From: Glandiceps talaboti
Lineage: Eukaryota; Hemichordata; Enteropneusta; Spengelidae
Reading direction: 5' to 3'
NCBI RefSeq assembly: GCF_964340395.1
Contig: NC_135559.1
Location: 10,493,259-10,557,258, forward strand
DNA: 64,000 nt
The first letter of the stretch is position 1. Each line of letters starts with the position of its first letter. This document shows positions 50,742 through 63,453 of this stretch, piece by piece. The position numbers and the translations under genes were made by a program. Below the pieces are notes generated by a model. It saw only the letters and a program-made list of their open reading frames with translations. It searched no databases and had not been told where the DNA came from.

Positions 50742-51890
50742 GTTGGTCTAAAAATATTAACATAATCCAAGATTGTACAGGCACTCCTGATGTTGTCTAT
50801 TACTTTACAAAATAATGCCTAGACAATATATACTGAGCCTTGTCACTGTTAAAATACCATCATACGTTGTCTAAATAATCACTTTTGATGAGTTTTTTCT
50901 TCTTTAAGTATCCTATATGAAGTATTATAGAGTATCTCAATATAGTTAAATGACATGTTTCATTTAAAACTTTAGCCGAGTAGGTGTGAGAATAAGTTTA
51001 TTAAAGCAAAGGTCCAATCAAATAATGTTGCACATTCTGTTGATAAAATCAAGTTGTTATGTAAAGTGACAAGTGATTTATACCATTTTTTTTTTATCTC
51101 TATTACCTTTGGTAAATCCTCCGATTTGACAGGTTCATATATGTCGCCATTTTCCATCTGAATACAGCGCCCGCCATTGTCCGTTATAAGAAATTGTGAA
51201 GTGACGTCGTCCTATCCCTGAGTGACAGGTATTCCATGTATGCACTGCAATGACGTGTGGTGACCATGGGCTAGACTACGAATCACAAATACACATTGAC
51301 ACGGATATTATACTATATGTCTCACTTCATGTGTTGCCTAGATGTGGTATTCGTTAACATGGTCCATATTTTCTGTTTTGTAACATTCAGTCGTATGTAA
51401 TTCAATAGTAGTACGATGAACAATTGTACGTAAGAATGAAGTACAACTCGTAACACCCAAGTGAAACGTTTGCTTGATATGCTACAATAGTTTGTAAAAG
51501 AAAAACAAGCGCAAAACGAATACTTTTAATTAGCCCAGTAGGTGGTGTGAGTGTCTCTCAATATTCAATCTGTAAACATTTCTAGCAGTGAAAAGTAAGT
51601 AAATAGTCAATGATTAGAGTGAAACGTAGATGCCATAAAACATTGTACAGATATCACTGAGAACTAAATATATTCACGTTTGTGGCAGCTATCATACACT
51701 GTAAACACTGTTTATGAACTGACTAAATTAGAAAGGACACACACTAACCTTAAACTGAAAGAAAATGAAAGAGTATACTAGTCTTTAACATTTGACATTA
51801 ACGCTGCAAATGAGTGGGACAAGTGCTTTAGTTCAGTTGTAATAGCTACAAAAGATGTGACCATGATCTATTTCTATCTGTATAATACAG
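50742..51890 (+). other. Intron 3
   Basis: The last approximately 160 bp before the acceptor (from about 51731) are duplicated together with the exon 4 start at 52283-52470. Nothing else is recognised. Confidence 0.8.
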
Positions 51891-52023
51891 GTTGTACTGG
51901 ACAGACTTATACCACGAGGCAATGTACTCACTTGATGTGGATGCAGCCCCTGGTCAAATGGATATCAAGTTAGAATATGGTGGTAGAGGACTATACTATC
52001 CATTCTTCATGAATTTGAACGAG
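51891..52023 (+). CDS. LDLR-B gene exon 4 (propeller 1 blade)
   Basis: 133 bp, phase 2 in and 0 out (AACGAG|GTACTA). It reads LYWTDLYHEAMYSLDVD, then PFFMNLNE. It contains the canonical YWTD. Second-block relics in units A-C match it. Confidence 0.9.
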
Positions 52024-52146
52024 GTACTACTGTCCGATACCATGATATTTTAGGGGTTCATTTTACGCTGAAATCGAAAATTGGACGTTACGTTTGCTGT
52101 GACTATGTTGCCACTTATTTAGGATGGTATACATTGTATGTATAGG

Positions 52147-53173
<1,027 letters not shown>

Positions 53174-53399
53174 GTGTTTGCACCACTTTGTAGTTGAAAT
53201 TCAAGACCTTAACTTTCTGTTAAGAATGTGAACATTGATTTAAGTGAAGGTAAAATGTTGGAATTTGGCTATCAGAAATCTATCAATGATTAAAAGAGAG
53301 AAGGATGGCAATCCTTTTAGCTCTTGAATTGTAGAAACTTGAAATTTATCCTAAATTATATTATAATTTTGACTCGTGACAGGTTTTCTTTCCTTTCAG

Positions 53400-53553
53400 G
53401 ATTATTTCTTCATCAGTGAATACGAATATGACTATATTATGATACTACCAAGAGATAACGCTACCTACGACAATGCGGCTCTTCTCCACGTGTATCCCTC
53501 GACACCGTTTGCAATTGCCTTCTATGACGTCACCAGACAACCACCACACGATA
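53400..53553 (+). CDS. LDLR-B gene exon 5 (propeller 1, last blade)
   Basis: 154 bp, phase 0 in and 1 out (CGATA|GTAAGT), after the good acceptor TTCCTTTCAG. It reads DYFFISEYEYDYIMILPRD, then HVYPSTPFAIAFYD, the closing strand of a propeller ('P..IaiyD') that normally leads into an EGF module. The EGF follows in exon 6. Confidence 0.88.
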
Positions 53554-54661
53554 GTAAGTAAAAAGAAATAAACTATTTATTACGATGAGATATGAACAAA
53601 ATAAACACCAACTCAGTTCCGTCATATCAGTATATCGTTGTATTACACAGGGAACCTTGCACACCCCTGTAACATTGACATACCCAGGACAGGGTTGTGC
53701 TGTACCAGCTCAGTTTGGATACGGGGGCTGTACCAGCTCTGGCCAAACACAATTGGTGTAACATACCTACGTATACGTTTGAGAGATGTGTAACTGGTAT
53801 GCCAACATCAATGTAACATGGATATCAGAAATAGCAATGCAGCATAGTTTTGCCCACAGGCATTTACCAATTATGTTAGCATAGCAGTAACATAGGTATT
53901 TCCCACAGCTATTTTAGCATAACTGTAACATGGGTATTTCCCACAGCCATGTACCAGCTATGTGAAAGTCAGATATGAATAAAAGTCAGATATGACCAAA
54001 AGGGTTGCTACAGGATATTATTACCATAGCTGTTACATGTATGTGCACAAATGTGTGCTAGATGTGCAGTACACAGAAATGGTACTGGGATGTGAAAAAC
54101 AGTCTTGGCACAGAGGCGGTATTCCACATCCATGCAACAGGCATATTTTTCACAACCATGTACCAGGGCTGCAGAAAATATACCCTGTAACGTGACTGTT
54201 AGGTACATACCTGGTACATAACTGTGCTCTTCTTCCTAGCACTAGGATGTGGCCACATCCTAGTGCTAGGATGTACAAAGTTCCGTGTGTATATATGCTA
54301 AAAACAAAGATTACATGAAATACAACAAGGAATGTTTATAATATCATTATTTTGCTTTCAGAATGTTTTTGTTCTATTTCTTTCCCCATTGGGATAGCGC
54401 ATTATCATTCGAATGTTAAATATTACCAAAATAGATGAAAAAGATTCTTTACCTAAGTTTACAGACAAAATTGGAGTATTATTGTAATGCAAGTAAACTG
54501 AGGTTTGGTATTGTTGTGTGTAAAAATATAGTTCTCAAAGTCATTACCTACTGATGAAGGGCAGTGGGTGCACGTATCATAATCAATCAGCACAATTATC
54601 CTAACAAGTAATTTTGTATCTGTGTTATGTATGTGATTTCCTTTTTAAATTTCAAATGCAG
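53554..54661 (+). other. Intron 5
   Basis: Repeated short phrases (AGCATA-GTAACAT-GGTATTTCCCACAG) at about 53850-53960 form an imperfect tandem repeat. A perfect 38-bp palindrome lies at 54234-54271. Confidence 0.7.
54234..54271. repeat. Perfect 38-bp palindrome
   Basis: Each 19-bp arm starts TCCTAGCACTAGGATGTGG and the centre is GGCC. There is no spacer and no mismatch. It could form a cruciform or an RNA hairpin in intron 5. Confidence 0.95.
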
Positions 54662-54784
54662 ACATGTGTGCAGTTGATAACGGTGGCTGTGATCAACTCT
54701 GCATCAGTACACCTGATATCAACATTGATCACTGTCTTTGTACAGCCGGTTACGTCATGGATAGCAACGGCACATGCGTAGAAG
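54662..54784 (+). CDS. LDLR-B gene exon 6 (EGF module)
   Basis: 123 bp, phase 1 at both ends. Six cysteines in EGF order: C-AVDNGG-C-DQL-C, then C-L-C, then GYVMDSNGTC. This is the LDLR/LRP-type EGF that caps a YWTD propeller. Confidence 0.93.
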
Positions 54785-54876
54785 GTAAATAATATACAAG
54801 GACATTCTTTAAATGAGCAGCTTCAGTAGAATCTATCCTAACCATCAAAGCAAAATATACATTCCTTATCATCTGA

Positions 54877-54992
54877 TGTTTGTTTGTTTGTATGTATGTA
54901 TGTATGTATGTATGTATGTATGTATGTATGTATGTATGTATGTATGTATGTATGTATGTATGTATGTATGTATGTATTTATGTATGTATGTA

Positions 54993-55027
<35 letters not shown>

Positions 55028-55199
55028 ATGTATGTATGTATGTATGTATGTATGTATGTATGTACATTGTATGTATGTATGTATGTATGTGTCTGTGTGT
55101 GTGTGTGTGTGCGTGCGTGCGTGTGTGTATGTATGTATGTATGTATGTATGTATGTATGTATGTATGTATGTATGTATGTATGTATGTATGTATGTATG
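54877..55199. repeat. (TGTA)n microsatellite in intron 6
   Basis: Long TGTA array with TG interruptions, followed by CTATAC and TA repeats up to about 55252. Long open Met-Tyr-Val-Cys frames through it are artefacts. One merges with exon 7 by chance. Confidence 0.97.
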
Positions 55200-55388
55200 A
55201 ATGTCTATACCTATACCTATACCTATATATACATATATATATATATATATATAGTTTTGATAGTTCTGTTTAAACAGCACACCCAGAGAGTAGAAACCAG
55301 TTGTCTGATGATCGCACTATGCGTGAAAAGTAAGGACGACTTCGAACTTTTGCTATCTATCCGGATCCATCGAGTCACTTATATTGTC

Positions 55389-55503
<115 letters not shown>

Positions 55504-55554
55504 TTAGATTATTCATTTTGCTGTTATCAATAATAAGCATATTCTATATTACAG

Positions 55555-55815
55555 ACAGACACCTGATTCCAGGCCACAAACTCCTCATTGCTTATCCAGA
55601 GGGTATCTGTTCAACACCAGTCAATTTGGCAGACGTCCAAAATTTAAGTGGTGTACTGAACTGTTTTTTATATGCCACAATTTCTCATTTTGATTATGAC
55701 TTCCAACAAGAAATGTTGTATGTTTACATGCCATCTGACGCGGCAATAAAGAGGGTTAGAGTGAGAGAAAATGAAGCATTTGAAATTGTGCATTCAGATG
55801 TCCGAAATGTTGGAG
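55555..55815 (+). CDS. LDLR-B gene exon 7 (start of propeller 2)
   Basis: 261 bp, phase 1 in and 1 out (TTGGAG|GTAGGC). It encodes HKLLIAYPEGICSTPV..., then FDYDFQQEMLYVYMPSDAAIKRVRV. Blade pattern 'fDyd....lyv..ps..aI.rv' corresponds to the first part of exons 2 and 14. The YWTD tetrads are degenerate (LLIAYP, MLYVYM). Confidence 0.85.
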
Positions 55816-56587
55816 GTAGGCATACTGTGGCTCTATATGCCAAAGACATCTTTTAAAGAAAATGAAAATTTCTTGATGATATTAAATAAAATGTAGCATG
55901 ATACATTACATTCACCATAGAAAGCCGACGTTACTTTGTTATTGGTTTTGACATTTTTGTACTGAAGGTAATAAGCAGTAGGTTTTGAAGAATATGTAGT
56001 ATTTGCCTCTTGTACATTTTCATGAATATGAAAATTAAAAAAAAATGCTTGCAGTAAGGATGCGATGGTCCAATGCGCTAAGTATTATTTTTTATTTAAA
56101 TATCGACAGTTAAAGTGTTTTTAAAGACATTAAAACAATAACACAGCTTTTCACGTAAGGGACAAGGTATAAGGATAACAAATATTTTTCATTGGTTACA
56201 TCCGAATCGAACATGAGAATATGTATGCATGTGTACGTCTGTGTGTTCATATTCAGATACACGTATATTATAGACAAAAGTACTAACAGTACATTTTCAA
56301 TGGTTCAAGTGCACAAACTTGACTTTGCTAAAGTCACTGTAAATAAATAACAACATATTGATGACCATGACCAGGCTAGAATTAAAGGAGTGATTAGTGA
56401 ATGATGTAAATAATCTATCAATTCCATGGGGTTCCAACGTTCCGAGATGACTTCACATATGATTTGTTATTTACTTTCGTGGTGTTGATCGCAGTATGCA
56501 AACAAGGTGTCAACCCCCGGTGTCAACCCTGACCATGGAAGATGCCATTTTAAATTTACCTTGTTATTTTCCCTGTATTTACTTCAG
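55816..56587 (+). other. Intron 7
   Basis: AT-rich, with no recognised element. It splits coding sequence that is continuous in exons 2 and 14. Confidence 0.8.
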
Positions 56588-56735
56588 GTATTGCAGTGGA
56601 TTGGATATCTGCAACCTTATATTGGACGGAAACCACGAACAATAAAATTATGATATCTAGATTAGACGGTTTGTACAAATCTATTATTGCTGATGTCGAC
56701 AATCCATTGGCAATAGGAGTGCATCCACTGAGGGA
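56588..56735 (+). CDS. LDLR-B gene exon 8 (propeller 2 blade)
   Basis: 148 bp, phase 1 in and 2 out (AGGGA|GTGAGT). It reads IAVDWISATLYWTETTNNKIMISRLDG, then NPLAIGVHPLRE. It aligns with the second half of exon 2 (LAVDWVANNVYWSD...GIAVDPMNR). Confidence 0.9.
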
Positions 56736-57447
56736 GTGAGTAATAAAGACAAGATGCGGTTTTTTAATCATTTAAACTTTTAAGGAAAGGAAGGGAATAT
56801 CCTCAGCCCGTATGTAGCGACATAACCATTAGTATTAAGATATACTAAGTTTCAAAAAAGATATCAAATTATGTATCCATGAAACTGATAACATATTTTT
56901 ACCTTTCAATACATTTACACTAATTATTTGGTACTTTTACGAAGCGTGGCTATTCTCAGGAGTTTCGCATATTACACACAAAGACACATATACACAGACA
57001 CAGACACAGACACAGACTCAGACACGGGTAAACTATGCATAGACACACACGATACTAAATTAATTCCGGAGGGCAGACACAGACTAGACTCAGACACGGT
57101 GCACGGGCAAACTATGCACAGACACACATGATACTAAATGAATTCAGGAGGGGTTAGAAGACTCCTAGTCAACTTGAATAATGAACACATATATATCTAT
57201 TCATAAAAGTGTATTGTGTGCTTAACCGCTATGTACCATGATAGTAGTAGTTATAGTATTTCAGTCCGTGTTCTATATCTACCATGCTTTACAACCATTA
57301 TGCTCTACTTCATATATAAAACTCTGATAAGCTCTGTGTATGTAAACATGATTTAAAAACACTAATGATCCAGTGTAATAAGCAAGTTATCTTTCTGTTA
57401 TTTGTTACTATTCTTATTGTTTATGCAATAATTGTTTTATTCTTTAG
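56736..57447 (+). other. Intron 8
   Basis: Two imperfect units of about 85 bp at about 56985-57140, with CAGACACAGACACAGACTCAG and CTATGCA-AGACACAC-GATACTAAAT. Nothing else is recognised. Confidence 0.75.
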
Positions 57448-57582
57448 GTATTTATTTTGGATCGTTGGAGGCCCTAACCCTTGGATCGAGAGGTCCACTT
57501 TATCAGGAGGACACAGGGTGAAGTTGGTCACTGTTGATATCGTTCAACCAGTTGCCATGGCAATAGACTATGATAACGACAG
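57448..57582 (+). CDS. LDLR-B gene exon 9 (propeller 2 blade)
   Basis: 135 bp, phase 2 in and 2 out. It reads YLFWIVGGPNPWIERSTLSGG, then MAIDYDNDR. Blade equivalent of exons 3 and 15. Its YWTD tetrad is changed to LFWIVG. Confidence 0.9.
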
Positions 57583-58404
57583 GTGAAATATACTATTTTT
57601 TTCTTTCAACACAGCCCATTGTTTATATACCTTCTTCAACCATGCAATAATTGATTTCCATTTCAAGAACCAATTGCAAATGCCCTCAAGATAGTCGACT
57701 TCAATGACCTTTGCGAGGCTGGACTGATATGTCACATGCCATTTATAAATAAATCTACATCGAATTGTAAAGATGTTGTAACCAAAATGTCTCCTCCAAG
57801 AACAAAGGTTGACATGTTTATTGACTTTCAAAGCTAGCTAAGTCACCAAAGAGAATTAAATATTTGTTCAAATAGTTTTTATGAGCTTCAAGGAATGCTC
57901 TGGTTTTGGGTCACACAGAGGTGATTGAAGTCACTGTTGCGAATACTGTGGTGAATAATAGCTCATGCAGAGGCCGTTTTGCGGCCTCGAGCGTCTCAAT
58001 GACTAGTACGCATACGCGTCCTATATACTATGCGATTTTTTTCGGTGGTTTTAAGCAATGACTACGCATGCGCATTCTATGTTATGCGCATTCCTCCGCG
58101 CGGAGGACGCTATCTACAATATCATCATGGGGCAGCCCAGGCAGCCGGCCACAAATGAATCAAATGATATTATCTAATCATCTCATGATCACAGCTCCTT
58201 ATTCATTCTTTTTGTGGCATATATGCAAATTACTTTTTGTATGCCGATCATGAACAAATAGAAATCGCCAACTATGTCAAAGTTGAATTGCTACTAAAAT
58301 ACTCTTTCTGTGCTTAAAAAAAAGAAAATGGATTAAATTTTAAAAAAAAGCATTATTTTTGTATTTGTCTTCCTTGAATCTTACATTATTATTTTTATAT
58401 ACAG
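57583..58404 (+). other. Intron 9
   Basis: Contains a GC-rich island at about 57965-58140 with repeated TATGCGCATT/ACGCATGCGCATT words and the 16-bp palindrome TCCTCCGCGCGGAGGA (58092-58107). Confidence 0.7.
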
Positions 58405-58528
58405 AATATACTGGGCTGATGAAGGAACTTTGAAACTTGAATCTGTGGCCACTGATGGGAATGAGAGGACATTAGTAATTACAGAAGCTCATACCCAAGT
58501 AACATTTGGTGGTGTGGCGGTATATCAG
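58405..58528 (+). CDS. LDLR-B gene exon 10 (propeller 2 blade)
   Basis: 124 bp, phase 2 in and 0 out (TATCAG|GTTAGA). It reads IYWADEGTLKLESVATDGNERT, then VTFGGVAVYQ. It corresponds in phase to exon 4 and carries a YWAD tetrad. Confidence 0.9.
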
Positions 58529-58711
58529 GTTAGAATAACTTAACAAAATACTTCAAGAATCAATGTGATCCAGGAAGGTCAGAGAATAAGTGAACACTTG
58601 GCAAAATAATATTAATCCGTGATGCTCGAATTCGAGTGTGGCATACTTTGGGGGCTCAGAAGCCGTAGTTTCAAGAATGCAGTGAGTGAAAAAGCAACAT
58701 AAAACACTCCA

Positions 58712-58782
<71 letters not shown>

Positions 58783-59740
58783 AGCATGTTTTAGTATAAC
58801 ATATGTTCATCAGAAACAGCAAATGTCCTTAAAAAATATTAAAGTGTCGCTATTTTGTTTATCTGTTTCTCATTACCCGACCGAACGAAATTTTTAGCTC
58901 CGACACCAAAATATTTTTCGAACAGCGCTGTATCTAGTAAGAATAAGCAAGTGTCTGGACTGTCGACGTCATCTAGAGTCATAGCGACGGCGACTAATCT
59001 TGTTCACGAACAGAGCATGGAGGAAAATGGCAATTGTGTAGAAAAGCTGGCAAATGGCTTGTTACCAGGAATCCAATGAAAAGAAGAGACAGGGGGGGAA
59101 AAAGAAACAGAGAAAAAGATTGTTCTGTATGCGTTTTAATTTTTTTAATCGACCGACCGACCCATAGTTGCTATGAAATAGTAATGAGAAACATTTTTAA
59201 AAATAGGGTCACCCTTTAATATGCGATCGCGCGCTTAAAATTTGTGTACAACAAAGGATCGTGCCTTCATTTGCATATCATTTGAATGCTTGTATACGAT
59301 AATCATGATACTGTTTTCGGCATTTTTAGTTCAAATACTCAGTATGAGCGTGCACCGGTGCAAGTAAGTATGGTGGCCGACTAGAACAAAAAAAAGTGCT
59401 CTATTAAAATGAGTTTTTTTTCAGGATCAATATGTAGCGTTCCCAATCAAACAGATACGTGCTCCCATCAAAGAATTGACGTGCTCTCACCCAAGAGTGG
59501 CTTCCATCATAAAGGAGACACGCTCTCACCAAAGAGTGGCTGCCATCAAAAAAGAGAGACATAGTCTCACCAGTGACGACCATAAAAAGTTTATTTCACT
59601 GATCGCAACTCAAGCATTTTGGCCATTTTACTTCGGTCAAATTTTTGTTTTAATAAAGTATGTATTATAATTGTATCACCGTGAATGGTGTTAGAATTTT
59701 TTAAAAAGTATCTTTTTATTTTTCATTTTTTTATTAAAAG
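58529..59740 (+). other. Intron 10
   Basis: A (CA)n array lies at 58712-58780. Small frames at 58855-59079 and 59476-59670 have no domain. CACCAAAGAGTGGCTGCCATC-like words repeat three times at about 59480-59560. Confidence 0.7.
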
Positions 59741-59891
59741 GATTTAGTGATGTGGACTAAGAAGGATATCGATGATAATCACCTTGTATTTTATGAAACT
59801 GGTACACCAACAATATCTAGAATATTTGACTTCCCATACGACCTAGGTGCAATTAAAGTTTATGATGAAAGAATGCAACCCAGATTAAACG
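59741..59891 (+). CDS. LDLR-B gene exon 11 (propeller 2, last blade)
   Basis: 151 bp, phase 0 in and 1 out (AAACG|GTAAGA). It reads DLVMWTKKDIDDNHLVFYETG, then PYDLGAIKVYD, the closing strand before an EGF. It equals exon 5 of propeller 1 in position and phase. Confidence 0.88.
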
Positions 59892-60009
59892 GTAAGAACA
59901 TACCTTAGAGGTCAAATTAGCAACTACTTACTTTTTAAACTGTATTTACTGTTACAATTTAAGATGCTGACATATAATGACATCAACAATGAATTCAGTA
60001 GATATTGGT

Positions 60010-60425
60010 AGTTGCTCTGGTGGCGTCATCAAATGAAAAGTGGTTGAAGCTCTCGATGTACTGAACCTAAGGAGGATGACGTCATCAAATAAGGATATTT
60101 GATTTTAACTCTTGCTCCACATTACCTCAAGATGACGTCATTAACTCAATGAATGTGCTAGCAGTTCTTGATCCCATAACCTTTGGGTGACATTTTAAAA
60201 GCGAGATATTTGTTAGTAATTCTTGATCTAAATTACCCTACCCTACGTCATCAAAACAAGACATTTGGTAGTAGCTCTTGATCCATTATGATAACGTCAT
60301 CAACATAAGATAATTCGTAGCATCACTTGATCGGCACAACCTTAGGATGACGTCATCAAACCAGGGCATTTGAGTGTTGAGCTGAGCCACATTACCTTAT
60401 GATGACGTCATCAAACAGATATTTG
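60010..60425. repeat. 55-bp minisatellite carrying TGACGTCA in intron 11
   Basis: Eight degenerate units. The core word falls at 60021, 60077, 60133, 60188, 60243, 60292, 60348 and 60403, spaced 49-56 bp. Four are perfect TGACGTCA CRE palindromes (60077, 60133, 60348, 60403). The unit reads roughly GATGACGTCATCAAA, then ATTTGGTAGTAGCTCTTGAT, then CCACATTACCT. Confidence 0.9.
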
Positions 60426-60847
60426 GTATTCGGTACATATTATATCAATATCTCTTGTCAATTAGTAGGATATTGGAATTATCGATCCATAATTATACAA
60501 AGCGGCATATATTGTGTATAATACTTTGGATGGAATAATGTATTCTCCCAAGACCTGAGTGTTTTTGTTATTTAGTAACTTATATCATAATCTTAAAAAT
60601 ACAAGTCAGACTTGGAATTATCATGAGATACTGCTTATAAATTATTTCTCTTTTGTTTGCTAAATTCCACTCCACACCTGCCCAATTGCTTTATTCATAA
60701 TGAACTGACTCCACATTTGTTGACATCAAGAATCATTAACTATTATATTAATATGACTTATTGTCTTCAATCAATAGAGAAAAAAAACCTTGTACATCAA
60801 AGTGCTGACACTTTCAATTAAAATAGTATTTTATTATTTTCTTTTAG

Positions 60848-60949
60848 CTATCAACCCTTGTATTTATGCAACTTGTTCTGGAATCTGTGTGCCTAACAAA
60901 GGAAATGAGGATTGTATTTGTGAAATAGATAACCTTAATTGCACGAGAG
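60848..60949 (+). CDS. LDLR-B gene exon 12 (EGF-like module)
   Basis: 102 bp, phase 1 at both ends. It reads NPCIYATCSGICVPNKGNEDC and then CEIDNLNC, with six cysteines in EGF order and short loops. It caps propeller 2. Confidence 0.9.
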
Positions 60950-60960
60950 GTATGTTTGAT

Positions 60961-61065
<105 letters not shown>

Positions 61066-61310
61066 GTGACTGTTTGTTTCATTATTTGAATACTTGTGTT
61101 ACATTTCATAATTTTTTGGTTGGCCCGAACCGGAAATGCTACCATGGTAGAGAAGAATGACAAATAACATGAACAACGAATTCTGTAATCTGCAGCGAAG
61201 TAGAGTGATAGAAGGAAATATGTATATGCAGCCTGTACGAATTGGGTAATAAGTTCTCAGGTTCAAGGTTAGAGAAATGTAACAATGTTCCTAAATTCAT
61301 TACTTTTCAG

Positions 61311-61487
61311 TTGTGTCTTGTCCATCGAACTTTTTACATGGATCTATCCCGATTGATTGTGATAACACAGAAGGAATGAACTGCTCTTACACATGTGATA
61401 AGGGTTTCCATGCGATAGATACCGGTCAACTAGTTTGTACAGATACAGGAGCGTGGGACAGGGATGTTGATACTCTCTGTAATTTTG
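61311..61487 (+). CDS. LDLR-B gene exon 13 (sushi/CCP domain)
   Basis: 177 bp, phase 1 at both ends. It encodes a complement-control-type module: SCPSNFLHGSIPIDC, then MNCSYTCDKGFHAIDTGQLVC, then GAWDRDVDTLC. It has the conserved Trp before the last Cys and six cysteines, as in selectin-type sushi domains. A sushi module between two YWTD propellers is not the usual LRP layout. Confidence 0.92.
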
Positions 61488-61554
61488 GTAAGCTTCGAAT
61501 AATATATTACGTGTGTGCGAATGTCTGAATTATTAGTGTATGTATGTATGTATG

Positions 61555-61585
<31 letters not shown>

Positions 61586-62162
61586 TGAGCCTTTGGAGAA
61601 ACACGCACACTAAACGTCACCAGTCGAAACGATAGGAACCCAGGAATAATTGGTTACGTTTGCGAAAAACTAACGAAGAGACGAACAAATGTGTAAACAA
61701 CAACAAAAGGAAGCTATATCAACACAGACAAACATGGCAAATGTTAACGATAGTGTTACAACTTTGAATCTGTTATGCATAAATTTACATTTTCGCCATG
61801 ATAGAAAATAATATGCGCAGGCGTTGACGTACCGTTGTTTATCCAAGGGTAAACATCAACAGTGAAATACATTTAACAGGACCAGATTCATTACACACGT
61901 TTAGTTTTCCAACAGTCGACTGAAAAGATAGACATCAGCATAAAAACGAGCGTCCAGTTAAATAAGGCAGACAGGCACAAGCTAATTAGATTGTCACCCA
62001 ATGGCCACGTAGTGATTGGATGCTGGTGTAGGTATACAATTACACAACAAACAACAATAGTTGTAGTTTTTGTCCATCTTAGTATTAGGTGGAAGTTCAA
62101 TTTACGTTAATACATGTTCTTTCAATATATCTAATTCTCCACTCTTTTAATCCATATTGCAG
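61488..62162 (+). other. Intron 13
   Basis: Contains a TGTA microsatellite at 61537-61584. Nothing else is recognised. Confidence 0.8.
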
Positions 62163-62619
62163 GATTTGGGACGGGTTCTCGGCTTATATACACGGATAGT
62201 TACACCCCATTATTTGCCCCCCTGTCTGACTTGGGAATTATTGACCAAACGACTGAAAGCTTGTACCAGTCATTACAATCAGATGGTGACACAAAATATG
62301 TGAAATTGCATGGAGGATTCAATGAGTATAAATCTGTTCTGACCTATGACATTGACGATGGGTTCATATTCTGGGGCGACGTGGATAATAAAGCTATCGT
62401 GAAGATGGATTTAAAGACCGATGACGTCACGATATTGTATGACGGTGTATCTGAAGGGCTAGGGGACCTAGCAGTTGATTGGGTCGCGAATAATGTATAC
62501 TGGAGTGACTCATCTTATAATTGGATTATGATGAGCGACTACAACGGGAGGTTTCACCATGTTGTTGTCAATACAGGACTCAGCGAGCCATTTGGTATTG
62601 TCGTGGACCCAATGAAGAG
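62163..62619 (+). CDS. LDLR-B gene exon 14 (propeller 3, blades 1-3)
   Basis: 457 bp, phase 1 in and 2 out. It reads SRLIYTDSYTP, then YDIDDGFIFWGDVDNKAIVKMDLKTDDVT, then VDWVANNVYWSDSSYNWIMM and GIVVDPMKR. It is a close duplicate of exon 2, with long identical runs such as AVDWVANNVYWSD and YNWIMMSDYNG. It begins the third propeller. Confidence 0.92.
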
Positions 62620-63312
62620 GTAATTAAGAATTCATAGAATAATCTGTGAGCAAACTTCAGTTTAGTTTGTTTTGTTCATTTTTTTTCCAGACGAGATTCT
62701 AAATGAATAAACAGATTCACAAAAAATTAACCAAACAGTTTGATCATCAAGTTAATTTAACTTTTACCTTTTAAAAACAAACAGCACTTTTAACACTATT
62801 ACACATGCTCGTTAATAGGAAAAATTGAAGACATTGATAAATAAAACATATCACATTACAATTTATGATATAATGTATTGGGATGAGGTGTGGGACTTTT
62901 TTTGATTACTTTAGTTATAACACTTATATGAAGTGTAAAGATTCGCACGGACCCACGTTTAATGATTAGAAGACATGACATTATTTTACGAATTTGAAAT
63001 CACGACAATGTGTTGCTATTAGACGTAGGCAGTATAATTGTCCCAAGGCAAAATATATTTTGTTTTTCCAGTGTCATTATAATTAATTTATGCGATGATC
63101 AAAATGCCTTTAAATAACTCTGTATACTTTTTCAAGAAATATTGCCTTTCAGCTCAAAAGTCTGTACAGAACACTGTACTCGGTGTACAATTCAAAATTA
63201 TGAGTCAGATACATACTTTAGTTAATTACCCGATATTACTACTTGAGTAGGTATTGCAAGAGCATTCCAATTAATGACATATCGGAGTCTCCTTATGCAT
63301 TTGCCAAAACAG
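62620..63312 (+). other. Intron 14
   Basis: Retains patchy similarity to intron 2 (for example TTTTTCAAGAAATATTGCCTTTC near 63127 and its counterpart near 50425), which supports duplication of genomic DNA, not exons alone. The foldback element of intron 2 is not seen here. Confidence 0.65.
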
Positions 63313-63453
63313 CAAAATTTACTGGGCTGACTGGAATGGGAATGGAAGAATCGAATCAGCTACGTTATTAGGAGAGAACAGGACAATACTCGCTGGTGGG
63401 AATGATGATTTTGGCAGTGCACGTGGTATTACACTAGACTTCGAAAATAGAAG
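63313..63453 (+). CDS. LDLR-B gene exon 15 (propeller 3 blade)
   Basis: 141 bp, phase 2 in and 2 out (AGAAG|GTTAGT), the same length as exon 3. It reads KIYWADWNGNGRIESATLLGENRT, then ITLDFENR. The next exon, equivalent to exon 4, should lie beyond the window, so the gene is open at the right edge. Confidence 0.92.
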
